Translations under genes and position numbers: made by a program
The notes under the pieces: model-generated
Told to the model about the DNA's origin: nothing
Database searches by the model: none
The model's input: the letters and a program-made list of their open reading frames with translations, nothing else
From: Rhizobium leguminosarum
GTDB taxonomy: Bacteria; Pseudomonadota; Alphaproteobacteria; Rhizobiales; Rhizobiaceae
Length of the DNA stretch: 64,000 nt
Direction of reading: 5' to 3'
Assembly: GCF_002953715.1 (NCBI RefSeq)
Contig: NZ_CP025012.1
Coordinates: forward strand, 1,364,001 to 1,428,000
Part shown: in pieces, positions 40,332 to 48,518 of the stretch
Position numbering within the stretch: the stretch's first letter is position 1
Layout: every line of letters starts with the position of its first letter

Positions 40332-42791
40332 ATGGTTAGACTTTTTGGATATTTCTTCGGAATGGCCTGCGTCCTGTTTCTGGTCGCGGCGGCGGGTATT
40401 GCCATCTATCTCGCCAATGTCGCGAAGGATCTCCCGGACTATGCCGTTCTGAACAGCTATGCGCCGCCGGTGACGACCCGCGTCCATGCCGGAAACGGCG
40501 CTCTGATGGCCGAGTACGCCAAGGAAAAGCGTCTCTTCCTGCCGATTCAGGCTATTCCCGACCGCGTGAAGGCCGCTTTCCTGTCGGCCGAAGACAAGAA
40601 TTTCTACAATCATCCGGGCGTTGATCTCACAGGCCTCGGCCGCGCAATTCTCGTCAACCTGCAGAATTTCGGTTCCGGCCGCCGCCCGGTCGGTGCCTCC
40701 ACAATCACCCAGCAGGTGGCCAAGAACTTCCTTTTGAGCTCGGACCAGACGATCGACCGCAAGATCAAGGAAGCGATCCTTTCCTTCCGTATCGAGCAGG
40801 CCTACAGCAAGGACAAGATCCTCGAACTCTACCTGAACGAGATATTCTTCGGTCTGAATTCCTATGGCATCGCCGGCGCAGCACTCACCTATTTCAACAA
40901 ATCCGTCACCGAACTGACCGTCGCCGAAGCCGCTTATCTGGCATCGCTGCCGAAAGGCCCGGCCAATTATCATCCGTTCCGCCATCCGGAAGCTGCGCTC
41001 GAGCGCCGTAACTGGGTGATCGACCGGATGGTCGAGAACGGCTATGTCAGCCAGAGCGACGGCGAGGAAGCCAAGAAGCAGCCGCTCGGCGTCACCGCCC
41101 GCACCACCGGCCCCTCGCTCTTCGCGTCGGATTATTTCGCCGAAGCTGTGCGCCGTCAGCTGATCGACCAGTACGGCGAAAAGGTTCTCTATGAGGGCGG
41201 CCTTTCGGTGCGCACGTCGCTCGATCCGCAGATGCAGCTCGCTGCCCGCAAGGCGCTGCAGGACGGTCTGGTCACTTACGACGAGCGCCGCGGTTTCCAC
41301 GGCCCGATCAAGCAGATCGATGCGAGCGGTGATTGGGGCAAGGCGCTTGCCGATATTCCCACACTGTCCGACGTGCCGGAATGGCGGCTTGCCGTCGTGC
41401 TCGCCGTATCCGACTCGACCGTCGACATCGGCCTGCAGCCGGCCAAGGATGGCAGCGGCAAGGTTGCGGCCGACCGTCAACGCGGCACGATCGACGCTAA
41501 GAACATGCAATGGGCCTTCCGTTCGGCCGACGGCGCCCGCAAGACCACGAAATCGCCGGTCGGCGCCGTGTCCCCTGGTGACGTCGTTTATGTCGCAAAG
41601 CTCGGTGACGACGCGTCGACCTCCTATCGCCTGCAGCAGCCGCCGAAGGTGCAAGGTGGCCTGGTCGCGATGGACCCGAAGACCGGCCGCGTACTCGCCA
41701 TGGTCGGCGGCTTCTCCTACGCCCAGTCCGAATTCAACCGCGCCACCCAGGCGATGCGCCAGCCGGGCTCCTCGTTCAAGCCTTTCGTCTACGCGGCGGC
41801 GATGGACAATGGTTATACGCCGGCTTCGGTCATCATGGACGCGCCGATCGAAATCGTCTCGGGCGGCCAGGTCTGGAGGCCGGAAAACTACGGCGGCGAA
41901 TCCGGCGGCCCGTCGACGCTGCGTTCGGGCATCGAGCATTCGCGCAATCTGATGACGGTGCGCCTCGCCAACGATCTCGGCATGAACATCGTCGCGGAAT
42001 ATGCCGAGCGCTTCGGCATCTATGATCACATGCTGCCGGTTCTCTCCATGTCGCTCGGCGCCGGCGACACGACGGTATTGCGCATGGTCTCGGCCTATTC
42101 GGTCATCGCCAATGGCGGCAAGCAGATCAAGCCGACATTGATCGACCGCATCCAGGACCGCTACGGCAAGACGATCTTCAAGCATGAGGAGCGTCTGTGC
42201 GAGGGCTGCAATGCCGGTGACTGGCAGAACCAGGAAGAACCGAATGTCGTCGACAATCGCGAAACCGTTCTCGACCCGATGACCGCCTACCAGATCACCT
42301 CGATGATGCAGGGCGTCATCCAGCGCGGCACCGCCGCCGGCAAGATCGATCTCGGTGGCCGCGACGTCGCCGGAAAGACCGGCACCACCAACGACGAGAA
42401 GGATGCCTGGTTCGTCGGCTTCACGCCGGATCTGGTTGCAGGCCTCTATATGGGCTTCGATACGCCGGCCCCGCTCGGCCGCGGCGGCACCGGTGGCGTC
42501 TTGTCCGCCCCGATCTTCAACGAATTCATGCAGGCTGCCGTCAAGGACACGCCGGAATCGAAGTTCGTCATTCCATCAGGCATGAACCTGATTTCGATCG
42601 ACCGTAAGACCGGCATGGCGGCTGGCGACGGCAATCCGAACACCATCATCGAGGCCTTCAAGCCCGGCACCGGCCCAGCCGACAGCTTCTCCGTGATCGG
42701 CATGGACAGCACCATGGCGCCGGAGGAAATCCTGAAGACCTCGCCACAGGCGAACCAGGCCGTCCAGACCGGCACGCCCGGCCTGTTCTGA
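40332..42791 (+). CDS. mrcA: Class A penicillin-binding protein (PBP1a-like)
   Basis: Bifunctional peptidoglycan glycosyltransferase and transpeptidase. The 819-residue protein has an N-terminal membrane anchor (about residues 5-28), the GT51 domain with EDKNFYNHPGVD and GASTITQQVAKNFLL, an OB-like insert, and the transpeptidase domain with the catalytic serine in RQPGSSFKPFVYAA, the SRN motif (HSRNLMT) and KTGTTND. The tail after about residue 740 is unstructured. The gene follows amiC, another cell-wall enzyme, and precedes prfB, the usual order in Rhizobiales. The ATG at 40332 begins the family-like MVRLFGYFFG. Confidence 0.94.
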   Translation: MVRLFGYFFGMACVLFLVAAAGIAIYLANVAKDLPDYAVLNSYAPPVTTRVHAGNGALMAEYAKEKRLFLPIQAIPDRVKAAFLSAEDKNFYNHPGVDLTGLGRAILVNLQNFGSGRRPVGASTITQQVAKNFLLSSDQTIDRKIKEAILSFRIEQAYSKDKILELYLNEIFFGLNSYGIAGAALTYFNKSVTELTVAEAAYLASLPKGPANYHPFRHPEAALERRNWVIDRMVENGYVSQSDGEEAKKQPLGVTARTTGPSLFASDYFAEAVRRQLIDQYGEKVLYEGGLSVRTSLDPQMQLAARKALQDGLVTYDERRGFHGPIKQIDASGDWGKALADIPTLSDVPEWRLAVVLAVSDSTVDIGLQPAKDGSGKVAADRQRGTIDAKNMQWAFRSADGARKTTKSPVGAVSPGDVVYVAKLGDDASTSYRLQQPPKVQGGLVAMDPKTGRVLAMVGGFSYAQSEFNRATQAMRQPGSSFKPFVYAAAMDNGYTPASVIMDAPIEIVSGGQVWRPENYGGESGGPSTLRSGIEHSRNLMTVRLANDLGMNIVAEYAERFGIYDHMLPVLSMSLGAGDTTVLRMVSAYSVIANGGKQIKPTLIDRIQDRYGKTIFKHEERLCEGCNAGDWQNQEEPNVVDNRETVLDPMTAYQITSMMQGVIQRGTAAGKIDLGGRDVAGKTGTTNDEKDAWFVGFTPDLVAGLYMGFDTPAPLGRGGTGGVLSAPIFNEFMQAAVKDTPESKFVIPSGMNLISIDRKTGMAAGDGNPNTIIEAFKPGTGPADSFSVIGMDSTMAPEEILKTSPQANQAVQTGTPGLF

Positions 42792-42893
42792 CCGAGGCCT
42801 GAATTTTGCCCGCCCGCCGCGGCCCTTTACATCCGCGGCGGGCGTCTCTATGTCACCAGCACCTGAAGAAGACCGAGACAGAGAAGCAGGAAA

Positions 42894-44025
42894 ATGCGAG
42901 CGGAAATCGAAAACGTGGTCGATGAAACCAAGCAGGCTATCACCCTGCTGAGGAGGCATCTTTGACTGGGACCAGGCGATAAGACGGCTGGACTGGTTGA
43001 ACAACAAGGCAGAGGATCCGAACCTCTGGAACGACGCTTCCGAAGCGCAGAAACTGATGCGCGAACGGCAGCAGCTCGATGACGGCATCAACGGCGTCAA
43101 ACAGCTCGAACAGCAGCTGAACGACAATATCGAGCTGATCGAACTTGGCGAGGAAGAGGGCGACCAGAGCATCGTCAAAGAAGCCGAAGACACGCTGAAG
43201 GCCCTGAAGGCCGAGGCCGCGCGCCGCCAGGTGGAAGCCATGCTCTCCGGCGAAGCCGATGGCAACGACACCTATCTCGAAGTCCATTCCGGCGCTGGCG
43301 GCACCGAAAGCCAGGACTGGGCGAACATGCTGTTGCGCATGTACACCCGCTGGGCCGAACGCCAACGTTTCAAGGTCGAGCTTCTCGAAGTCCATGATGG
43401 CGAAGAGGCGGGCATCAAGTCCGCGACCCTGCTCGTCAAGGGTCACAATGCCTATGGCTGGCTGAAGACGGAATCGGGCGTGCACCGGCTGGTGCGCATC
43501 TCGCCCTACGACAGCAATGCGCGTCGCCACACCTCCTTCTCGTCGATTTGGGTCTATCCGGTTGTCGACGACTCGATCCAGATTGAGATCAACGAAAGCG
43601 ACTGCCGCATCGATACCTACCGTTCGTCGGGTGCCGGCGGCCAGCACGTCAACACCACCGATTCGGCCGTGCGCATCACGCATATCCCAACGGGCATCGT
43701 CGTGCAGTGCCAGCAGGAGCGTTCGCAGCACAAGAACCGCGCCAAGGCCTGGGACATGCTGCGTGCCCGCATGTATGAAGCCGAACTGAAGAAGCGCGAG
43801 GACGCTGCCAGCGCCGAAGCCGCTTCCAAGACGGAGATCGGCTGGGGCCACCAGATCCGCTCCTACGTGCTGCAGCCCTATCAGATGGTCAAGGACCTGC
43901 GCACCGGCGTTGCCAGCAGCGCGCCGGACGACGTTCTCGACGGCGACCTCAACGAGTTCATGGAGGCAGCACTTGCCCACCGCATCAGCGGCGCCGCCGA
44001 CGCGGTCGTCGATGATGTCGACTAA
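42894..44025 (+). CDS. prfB: Peptide chain release factor 2, with programmed +1 frameshift
   Basis: Reads UGA and UAA stop codons and releases the finished peptide. The gene uses the classical autoregulatory frameshift: from the ATG at 42894 the first frame runs 23 codons to CTT TGA C at 42960-42966, with a Shine-Dalgarno-like AGGAGG (42951-42956) three bases before the slippery CTT. After skipping base 42963 the second frame continues ([19 protein letters not shown]) to 44025, giving 376 residues. The GGQ catalytic loop ([11 protein letters not shown]) is intact; the stop-recognition tripeptide reads SPY rather than the E. coli SPF ([14 protein letters not shown]). A terminator follows. Confidence 0.95.
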
Positions 44026-44048
44026 TAGGCTTTAGTCAGATCGAGACG

Positions 44049-44072
44049 CGAAAGCCCCGGAAACGGGGCTTT
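44049..44072 (+). terminator. prfB terminator
   Basis: AAAGCCCC/GGGGCTTT stem (44049-44056 and 44063-44070) with a 6-nt loop, ending in TTTT. It separates prfB from the convergent hydrolase gene and can serve both directions. Confidence 0.8.
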
Positions 44073-44080
44073 TCCATTGC

Positions 44081-45100
44081 TCAAGCCATCGCGCTGATGT
44101 CGTTGTCTTGAAACAGCGCCGCCGACAGATCGGCGATCTCGTCATGAACGACTGCGCGCTCGATGCCCGGGGGATCGGTAAAGAGTTCTGCCGCAAAGGC
44201 AAGGCCGAGCGCCGTGCCCTCTGGCACGAAGACATAATGTCCAAGGCCGCCGCTGAAGATTTTAAGGGCGCTGCGCCGGAGCCGCGCATGCAGCCACGAC
44301 GAACATTCTTCGGCCGGTGCCGCCTTGTCGGCATCACCGACGAGGATAAGGGCGGGCGCATCGACAGTTTTCAGGCTTTCCTCGCTGAAACCGAGAACGG
44401 ACCGACCCGGCGCGCAAACGAGTGCGGCCTTGATTCTGTCGTCTCGGTAGGACTTCGACATCCGGGACCACGAATCGCGAAACACATCGCTGGTGCGCAG
44501 CAATGCCGGGATATGATCGGCAAGGTCGGGAAATTCCCTGGGTCCACGCGCGCCACCCGGCTTCATCCTCGATGGTTCGAACTGCGAGAACTGGGCGACG
44601 GCTCCAAGAAGCAGCATCACGCTATAGGCTCCGGCCGAAAATCCCGCTGCGAAGACACTATTCGTATCGATATGGCCAGCGAGATCGCTGAGCCACTCGT
44701 CGCAGTGGTCGAGCATGTAGCTTAGGTCAGGCGCCCGCTCCCAAAGGCAGGCAAAGCCTTCAGCGCGATAGGGCTCGATGCCAGTATTGCCGTGATGGCT
44801 GACGCCGAGCGCTGCAAATCCGCGATCGACCAGGCGTCGCGCCAGCCACTCCAGCCCGGCCGCGGATCCGCCGGTACCATGCGACAACAGCACGAGGGGA
44901 TAGGGCACGGCTTCCGGCCGGATGGGTGCATCACGGGCGACGGCCGCTTTCTGGAACCAGCTTCTTTCCGGTATCTCGCTTTCCCGCGTGTCATCGGCAG
45001 CGGGATACCAGAGGGACCAACTGATGGGCCTGGGGCCGGCTGCGTCCCAGTTCGACCTTTTCTTGTCGTAGAGGACGCCGTCGCGAAAGCCGAGTTTCAT
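44081..45100 (-). CDS. Alpha/beta-hydrolase (dienelactone hydrolase / PAF-acetylhydrolase-like)
   Basis: A 339-residue protein without a signal peptide. The nucleophile elbow GFSAGAYS (about residue 151), the oxyanion-hole stretch LLSHGTGGSAAG (about 71-82), an acid candidate in LVGDADKAAP and the catalytic His in GLGHYVFVPEG define the fold. It resembles the predicted dienelactone hydrolases of Rhizobiales, whose substrates are unknown. It lies 34 bp after the exported protein gene in the same direction and appears to be the last gene of the nadK cluster. Confidence 0.8.
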   Translation of the reverse strand: MKLGFRDGVLYDKKRSNWDAAGPRPISWSLWYPAADDTRESEIPERSWFQKAAVARDAPIRPEAVPYPLVLLSHGTGGSAAGLEWLARRLVDRGFAALGVSHHGNTGIEPYRAEGFACLWERAPDLSYMLDHCDEWLSDLAGHIDTNSVFAAGFSAGAYSVMLLLGAVAQFSQFEPSRMKPGGARGPREFPDLADHIPALLRTSDVFRDSWSRMSKSYRDDRIKAALVCAPGRSVLGFSEESLKTVDAPALILVGDADKAAPAEECSSWLHARLRRSALKIFSGGLGHYVFVPEGTALGLAFAAELFTDPPGIERAVVHDEIADLSAALFQDNDISAMA

Positions 45101-45134
45101 CTCTCGGATGCCTCTCTGAACGATTCCTCGCCGT

Positions 45135-45650
45135 TCAATTCGTCGCCTTCTCCACGGTGATGTCGCCGAATTCGTCGATCAGCACGGTCCAGCCATCCGG
45201 CTCCGCGGCAGGGTCGGTCTTCAGATAGACCGTGGCGAAGAGCCCCGGTTCCTTGATGATGCCGTTCGAATTCTCGGGGCGTATATCGGTAACGTAAGGC
45301 TTCAGGTCGCTGAACTCCTGCAGCTCGATGGTCGAGGCGATCGCCGGGCCGGTCTCGGTCTGGGCAATCTGCTGCAGGTAGACCTTTGAGGTCCTGTCCG
45401 GCTGGCGGACGGCAAAGAGCTTGTAGTAGCCGTGGCGCTGCACGGCCTTTCCCTCGGGATTAGCGACGCTCTCGGCGCCCGTCGGCACCCGCTCGACATC
45501 AGGTGCGTTGCCGTCGTCCTCCCAGTAGCCGGTGCTGGTCGCGAAAATCACCGATGCCGGTAGGATGGCATCCTGCACCGGCGCGGCCTCCGCTGCAATG
45601 CTCCATCCCGCAAGCAGGAGGCTGGTCATCAATATCCGTCGCATTGCCAT
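45135..45650 (-). CDS. Exported protein of unknown function
   Basis: A 171-residue protein with a signal peptide (MRRILMTSLLLAGWSIAAEA, cleavage near AEA/AP) and no further membrane segment, so it is probably periplasmic. I do not recognise the family; recognisable stretches are HGYYKLFAVRQPDRTSKVYL and the C-terminal GWTVLIDEFGDITVEKATN. An alternative start is two codons later. It begins 4 bp after the nadK stop, indicating co-transcription. Confidence 0.7.
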   Translation of the reverse strand: MAMRRILMTSLLLAGWSIAAEAAPVQDAILPASVIFATSTGYWEDDGNAPDVERVPTGAESVANPEGKAVQRHGYYKLFAVRQPDRTSKVYLQQIAQTETGPAIASTIELQEFSDLKPYVTDIRPENSNGIIKEPGLFATVYLKTDPAAEPDGWTVLIDEFGDITVEKATN

Positions 45651-45654
45651 CCTC

Positions 45655-46428
45655 TCAATCCTTGAACTGCTCTGCGAGAATACGGTCGGACCAGGTTCGG
45701 TCGGGATCAGAAAGGATGCGCGCCGTCACATGTTCCGACTGGGCGATGCGGATATGCAGCACCGACTTGACCTCGGTATTGTCGGCCACTGCGTTCACCG
45801 GTCGCTTCTCCGGCTCGAGAATGTCGATATCGACGGTCACCTTGTTCGGAAGCAGAGCGCCCCTCCAGCGCCGAGGCCTGAAAGCGCTGACCGGCGTCAT
45901 GGCGAGCAGCGGCGCCTCGAGCGGCAGGATCGGGCCATGGGCGGAAAGATTATACGCCGTCGATCCGGCAGGTGTCGCCACCATCAGCCCGTCGCAGATC
46001 AGTTCTTCCAGACGGACGCGCCCATCCACCATCACCCTCAGATTCGCGGCCTGATAGGACTGGCGAAAAAGATAGACCTCGTTGATGGCGAGCGCCGTCG
46101 AGTTGGTGCCGTCGGCGTTGGCCGTCGTCATCTGCAATGGCCGGAAGACGTTTTCGACGGCGACGCAGATTCGCTCCTGAAGCTCTTCGGTGCGATAGTC
46201 GTTCATCAGGAAGCCGACCGAGCCGCGATTCATGCCGTAAACCAGTTTGCCGGAGTTCATGGTGCTGTGCAGCGTCTGCAGCATGAAACCGTCGCCGCCG
46301 AGCGCGACAATGACATCGGCTTCGTCAGCCGGGACGTCACCATAGATGCGAATCAACTCCTCGCGCGCGGCAAGCGCCTCCGTCGTTGGTGAGGCGAGAA
46401 AGGAAAGCGTCTGAAATGAACGGCCCAT
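45655..46428 (-). CDS. nadK: NAD kinase
   Basis: Phosphorylates NAD to NADP. The 257-residue protein has the family GGDG motif (VIVALGGDGFMLQTLH, about residues 40-55), the NE/D motif (ALAINEVYLFR) and the glycine-rich VATPAGSTAYNLSAHGPILP. The size is typical of alphaproteobacterial enzymes, which are shorter than E. coli NadK. It heads a leftward unit with the exported protein gene (4-bp gap) and the hydrolase. Confidence 0.93.
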   Translation of the reverse strand: MGRSFQTLSFLASPTTEALAAREELIRIYGDVPADEADVIVALGGDGFMLQTLHSTMNSGKLVYGMNRGSVGFLMNDYRTEELQERICVAVENVFRPLQMTTANADGTNSTALAINEVYLFRQSYQAANLRVMVDGRVRLEELICDGLMVATPAGSTAYNLSAHGPILPLEAPLLAMTPVSAFRPRRWRGALLPNKVTVDIDILEPEKRPVNAVADNTEVKSVLHIRIAQSEHVTARILSDPDRTWSDRILAEQFKD

Positions 46429-46586
46429 GCAATGCCCTTTATGATGCTGCCCTAGCTAAAGGATAAAGGCCTTGCGCGACAAGGACGTTTTCTATCGCAA
46501 AGCGTTTTGAACTGCTGCCGAACTGTCCGCGCGGCCGCGGATTTTCCCTTTACAGAATTACAGAATCTGCTAGTTGGGCAACTATT

Positions 46587-46662
<76 letters not shown>

Positions 46663-46718
46663 GCCTACGCTCTGTGAGCTTCGGCTCGGCGAGCCGAAGA
46701 GAGCAGCTAAGCGAAGGC
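46663..46718 (+). other. Large imperfect palindrome directly after tRNA-Thr
   Basis: Starts at the base after the tRNA CCA. The inner stem is perfect over 9 bp (46679-46687 with 46691-46699, 3-nt loop), and outer arms GCCTaCGCT (46663-46671) and AGCGaAGGC (46710-46718) pair with one A-A mismatch. No T run follows. It could be a tRNA 3' processing or termination structure, or a short mobile palindrome. Confidence 0.5.
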
Positions 46719-46936
46719 GGATTGGTTCGAGAACGCTCCGGTTAGCTACACCATCTTTCCCCAGAATACCGCCGTTCTAAACCATAGCCTGGGTTCGACG
46801 TTGCTTCGCTCGATCGCACCGGCAGATTTTTTCAAATTAGCTCGTATCGCTTGATGAACCGCGTCTGAAGGGCTGCTTCACCGCCAATTCAGCCGGGCCT
46901 GCTTATCTTCGCCTCATCATCAATGAGGAAACAGCC

Positions 46937-47284
46937 ATGAAGCTCGCACATCTCTTTCTCGCCGCAACCATTTCCGTCGGTGCGGCTTTCGCGTCCGTCG
47001 CACCGGCGGCCGCCATGCCGGCCGAGCGGCCGGCGGTGACTGCGCAGGGCGATATCGTTCAAATTCGTGATGGCTGGCGAGGTGATCGCGACCGCGACGA
47101 CCGTGGCTGGCGAGGTGATCGCGGCCGTGACGACCGTGGCTGGCGCGATGAGCGCGACTGGCGCCGGTCCGACTGGCGCGATAATCGCCGTCACTGGCGG
47201 CGGTGGCGTGCAGAGCGTTGGCAGGAGCGCCGCGAGTGGCGCGATCGCGATCGCGGTATGCCGTTCTGGCTCTACCGCAGCTGA
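46937..47284 (+). CDS. Exported Arg/Asp/Trp-rich repeat protein
   Basis: A 115-residue protein with a signal peptide (MKLAHLFLAATISVGAAFAS, cleavage after AAA-MPA region near 27). The mature part is highly charged and repetitive: three DRGWR-type units (DGWRGDRDRDDRGWRGDRGR...DDRGWRDERD are described here by position, residues 46-74) then Arg/Trp-rich DWRR/REWR words to the end. A good ribosome site (gaggaaa) precedes the ATG. Such RDDRGW-rich exported proteins (RcnB-like or BA14K-like) are common in Rhizobium; the function is unknown. It ends two bases before a terminator. Confidence 0.7.
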   Translation: MKLAHLFLAATISVGAAFASVAPAAAMPAERPAVTAQGDIVQIRDGWRGDRDRDDRGWRGDRGRDDRGWRDERDWRRSDWRDNRRHWRRWRAERWQERREWRDRDRGMPFWLYRS

Positions 47285-47285
47285 C

Positions 47286-47316
47286 AATAACGGCCCGGAT
47301 CACCCGGGTCGTTATT
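47286..47316. terminator. Bidirectional terminator
   Basis: A 13-bp stem with one G-T pair (arms 47286-47298 and 47304-47316, ATCA loop) ending in ATTTTAA on the plus strand. It lies exactly between the stops of the exported repeat protein and the convergent 45-codon gene. Confidence 0.7.
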
Positions 47317-47454
47317 TTAATGAGTGACGGGTTCGTTGACGCTCGCCTCGATCCTGTCGCTATTGCCAGTCTGTCCGGCGCCGGAGGGCGACATCATTGC
47401 GATGCTGAGCACGGAGACAATCATGAAGGCGACGACGGCGATCATTATACGCAT
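47317..47454 (-). CDS. 45-residue membrane or exported small protein
   Basis: A short frame starting at the ATG at 47454 with a purine stretch (cgagga) about 10 bases upstream. The product begins with a hydrophobic segment (MRIMIAVVAFMIVSVLSIAMM) followed by a polar tail (SPSGAGQTGNSDRIEASVNE). It is either a single-span membrane protein or an exported peptide. It lies 64 bp downstream of a similar 52-residue gene in the same direction and ends at a terminator, which supports a real transcription unit. No family is recognised. Confidence 0.5.
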   Translation of the reverse strand: MRIMIAVVAFMIVSVLSIAMMSPSGAGQTGNSDRIEASVNEPVTH

Positions 47455-47518
47455 AAGCGTTCAATCCTCGTTCGATTCCGGGATTAACGCATGATCGCCG
47501 TCCGCGTTCCTGCCAGTA

Positions 47519-47677
47519 TTATTGTACCTGTCCCGGCGTCGCGGGGCCGGGCGCCGTCGGCGACAGAGGATCGGGCTGGTGGATGGGGTGCGACGTGTCT
47601 ACCCAGATGATGCTGATGATAATCACGACGAAGACCGCGATGAAGAGGATACCGAAAATCAGCGGTCGAATGGCCAT
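47519..47677 (-). CDS. 52-residue single-span membrane protein
   Basis: Starts at the ATG at 47677 with aaggaa about 12 bases upstream. The N-terminal helix is strongly hydrophobic (MAIRPLIFGILFIAVFVVII then SIIW), followed by a Pro-rich polar tail (HPIHQPDPLSPTAPGPATPG) that would lie in the periplasm. No family is recognised. It is the first of two small leftward genes ahead of the terminator at 47286-47316. Confidence 0.5.
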   Translation of the reverse strand: MAIRPLIFGILFIAVFVVIIISIIWVDTSHPIHQPDPLSPTAPGPATPGQVQ

Positions 47678-47799
47678 GATGGGGATCGTTCCTTCTTACT
47701 TCTGAGCCGGTCGCTGCAACCGATCATTGCCCGATCATAGTGCTCCGGGGCGTCATTCCAAGGCAAAAGTGGATTTTTCTGGAGCCGACTGACTGCGGG

Positions 47800-48492
47800 T
47801 TAGCGGCGAACGAGCGAAAGCGGCTTGCCGCCTTCCTCCTTCGATTTGTCGAAATTGCCGTCAGCGCGCATGTCGAAGCCAAGCGACGAACCGTCTGGGC
47901 CCATCAGCGTCAGCCCGAAACCCTCGATATGCCAGACTGCAAGTTTCAGTCTGGCGACATTAGCGGCGCAGTCCCCCGAAAGTGACAGCGGCACGTTGCC
48001 GTCCGCATCGACACGGCCGTTGAGCGTCAAGCCGCAAAGCCTTTCGCCGTTCGGTCTTTGCATCGTCCATATCCCGGCAAGGCTGGTGAAACGCGGCAGG
48101 CGATCGACGCCGTCAGCTGCGGCGATCAGCAATAGCGGCGCACCATCCTCCGTCTTCATCGGCGAACCTTCGTTCTCGACGAAGCGAGCGAGCACCTTGC
48201 GCGTCGCGTCGATCAGGATGACGCCGCCACTGCCGTCGAAATTCCAGGAATAGGCTTCGGCAAGTGCCGGCAGCGGCTTGATGCAGGAGTCCTGACCGGA
48301 GACCGAATAGCCGCCGATCGCTTCACCGGTTTCCAGCGTCAACTGGCAACCGGCCGCACCGTCTTCCGGCGCGACGAGATAGGTTCCGGCCTGCGCTTTG
48401 AGAATATCGGGATCGATATCCTGTCCATATGCCAGTCCATAGACAAGCAGCACCGCTGCCGGAGCCACCAGTCTAGGGATGAAACGGACCAT
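47800..48492 (-). CDS. Exported protein with two protease-inhibitor (AprI/Inh)-like domains
   Basis: A 230-residue protein with a signal peptide (MVRFIPRLVAPAAVLLVYGL, cleavage near AYG/QD). Two similar halves follow, each with an AGxW/AGTY start, a disulfide-type cysteine pair and beta-rich sequence: AGTYLVAPEDGAAGCQLTL...DSCIKP (about 35-70) and AGIWTMQRPNGERLCGLTL...GDCAANVARL (about 138-185). This matches the periplasmic metalloprotease inhibitor fold (Inh/AprI, eight-stranded barrel), normally a single domain. No secreted protease gene is in the window. It lies 27 bp after rlmB in the same direction. Confidence 0.72.
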   Translation of the reverse strand: MVRFIPRLVAPAAVLLVYGLAYGQDIDPDILKAQAGTYLVAPEDGAAGCQLTLETGEAIGGYSVSGQDSCIKPLPALAEAYSWNFDGSGGVILIDATRKVLARFVENEGSPMKTEDGAPLLLIAAADGVDRLPRFTSLAGIWTMQRPNGERLCGLTLNGRVDADGNVPLSLSGDCAANVARLKLAVWHIEGFGLTLMGPDGSSLGFDMRADGNFDKSKEEGGKPLSLVRR

Positions 48493-48518
48493 GACAACTA
48501 CCCTTTGCCGCAGCCAGC

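Noticed and set aside
46889..47287. 132-codon Ala/Pro-rich frame opposite the exported repeat protein
   Set aside because: It is the antisense of the Arg/Asp repeats. The plus-strand gene has the ribosome site, signal peptide and terminator.
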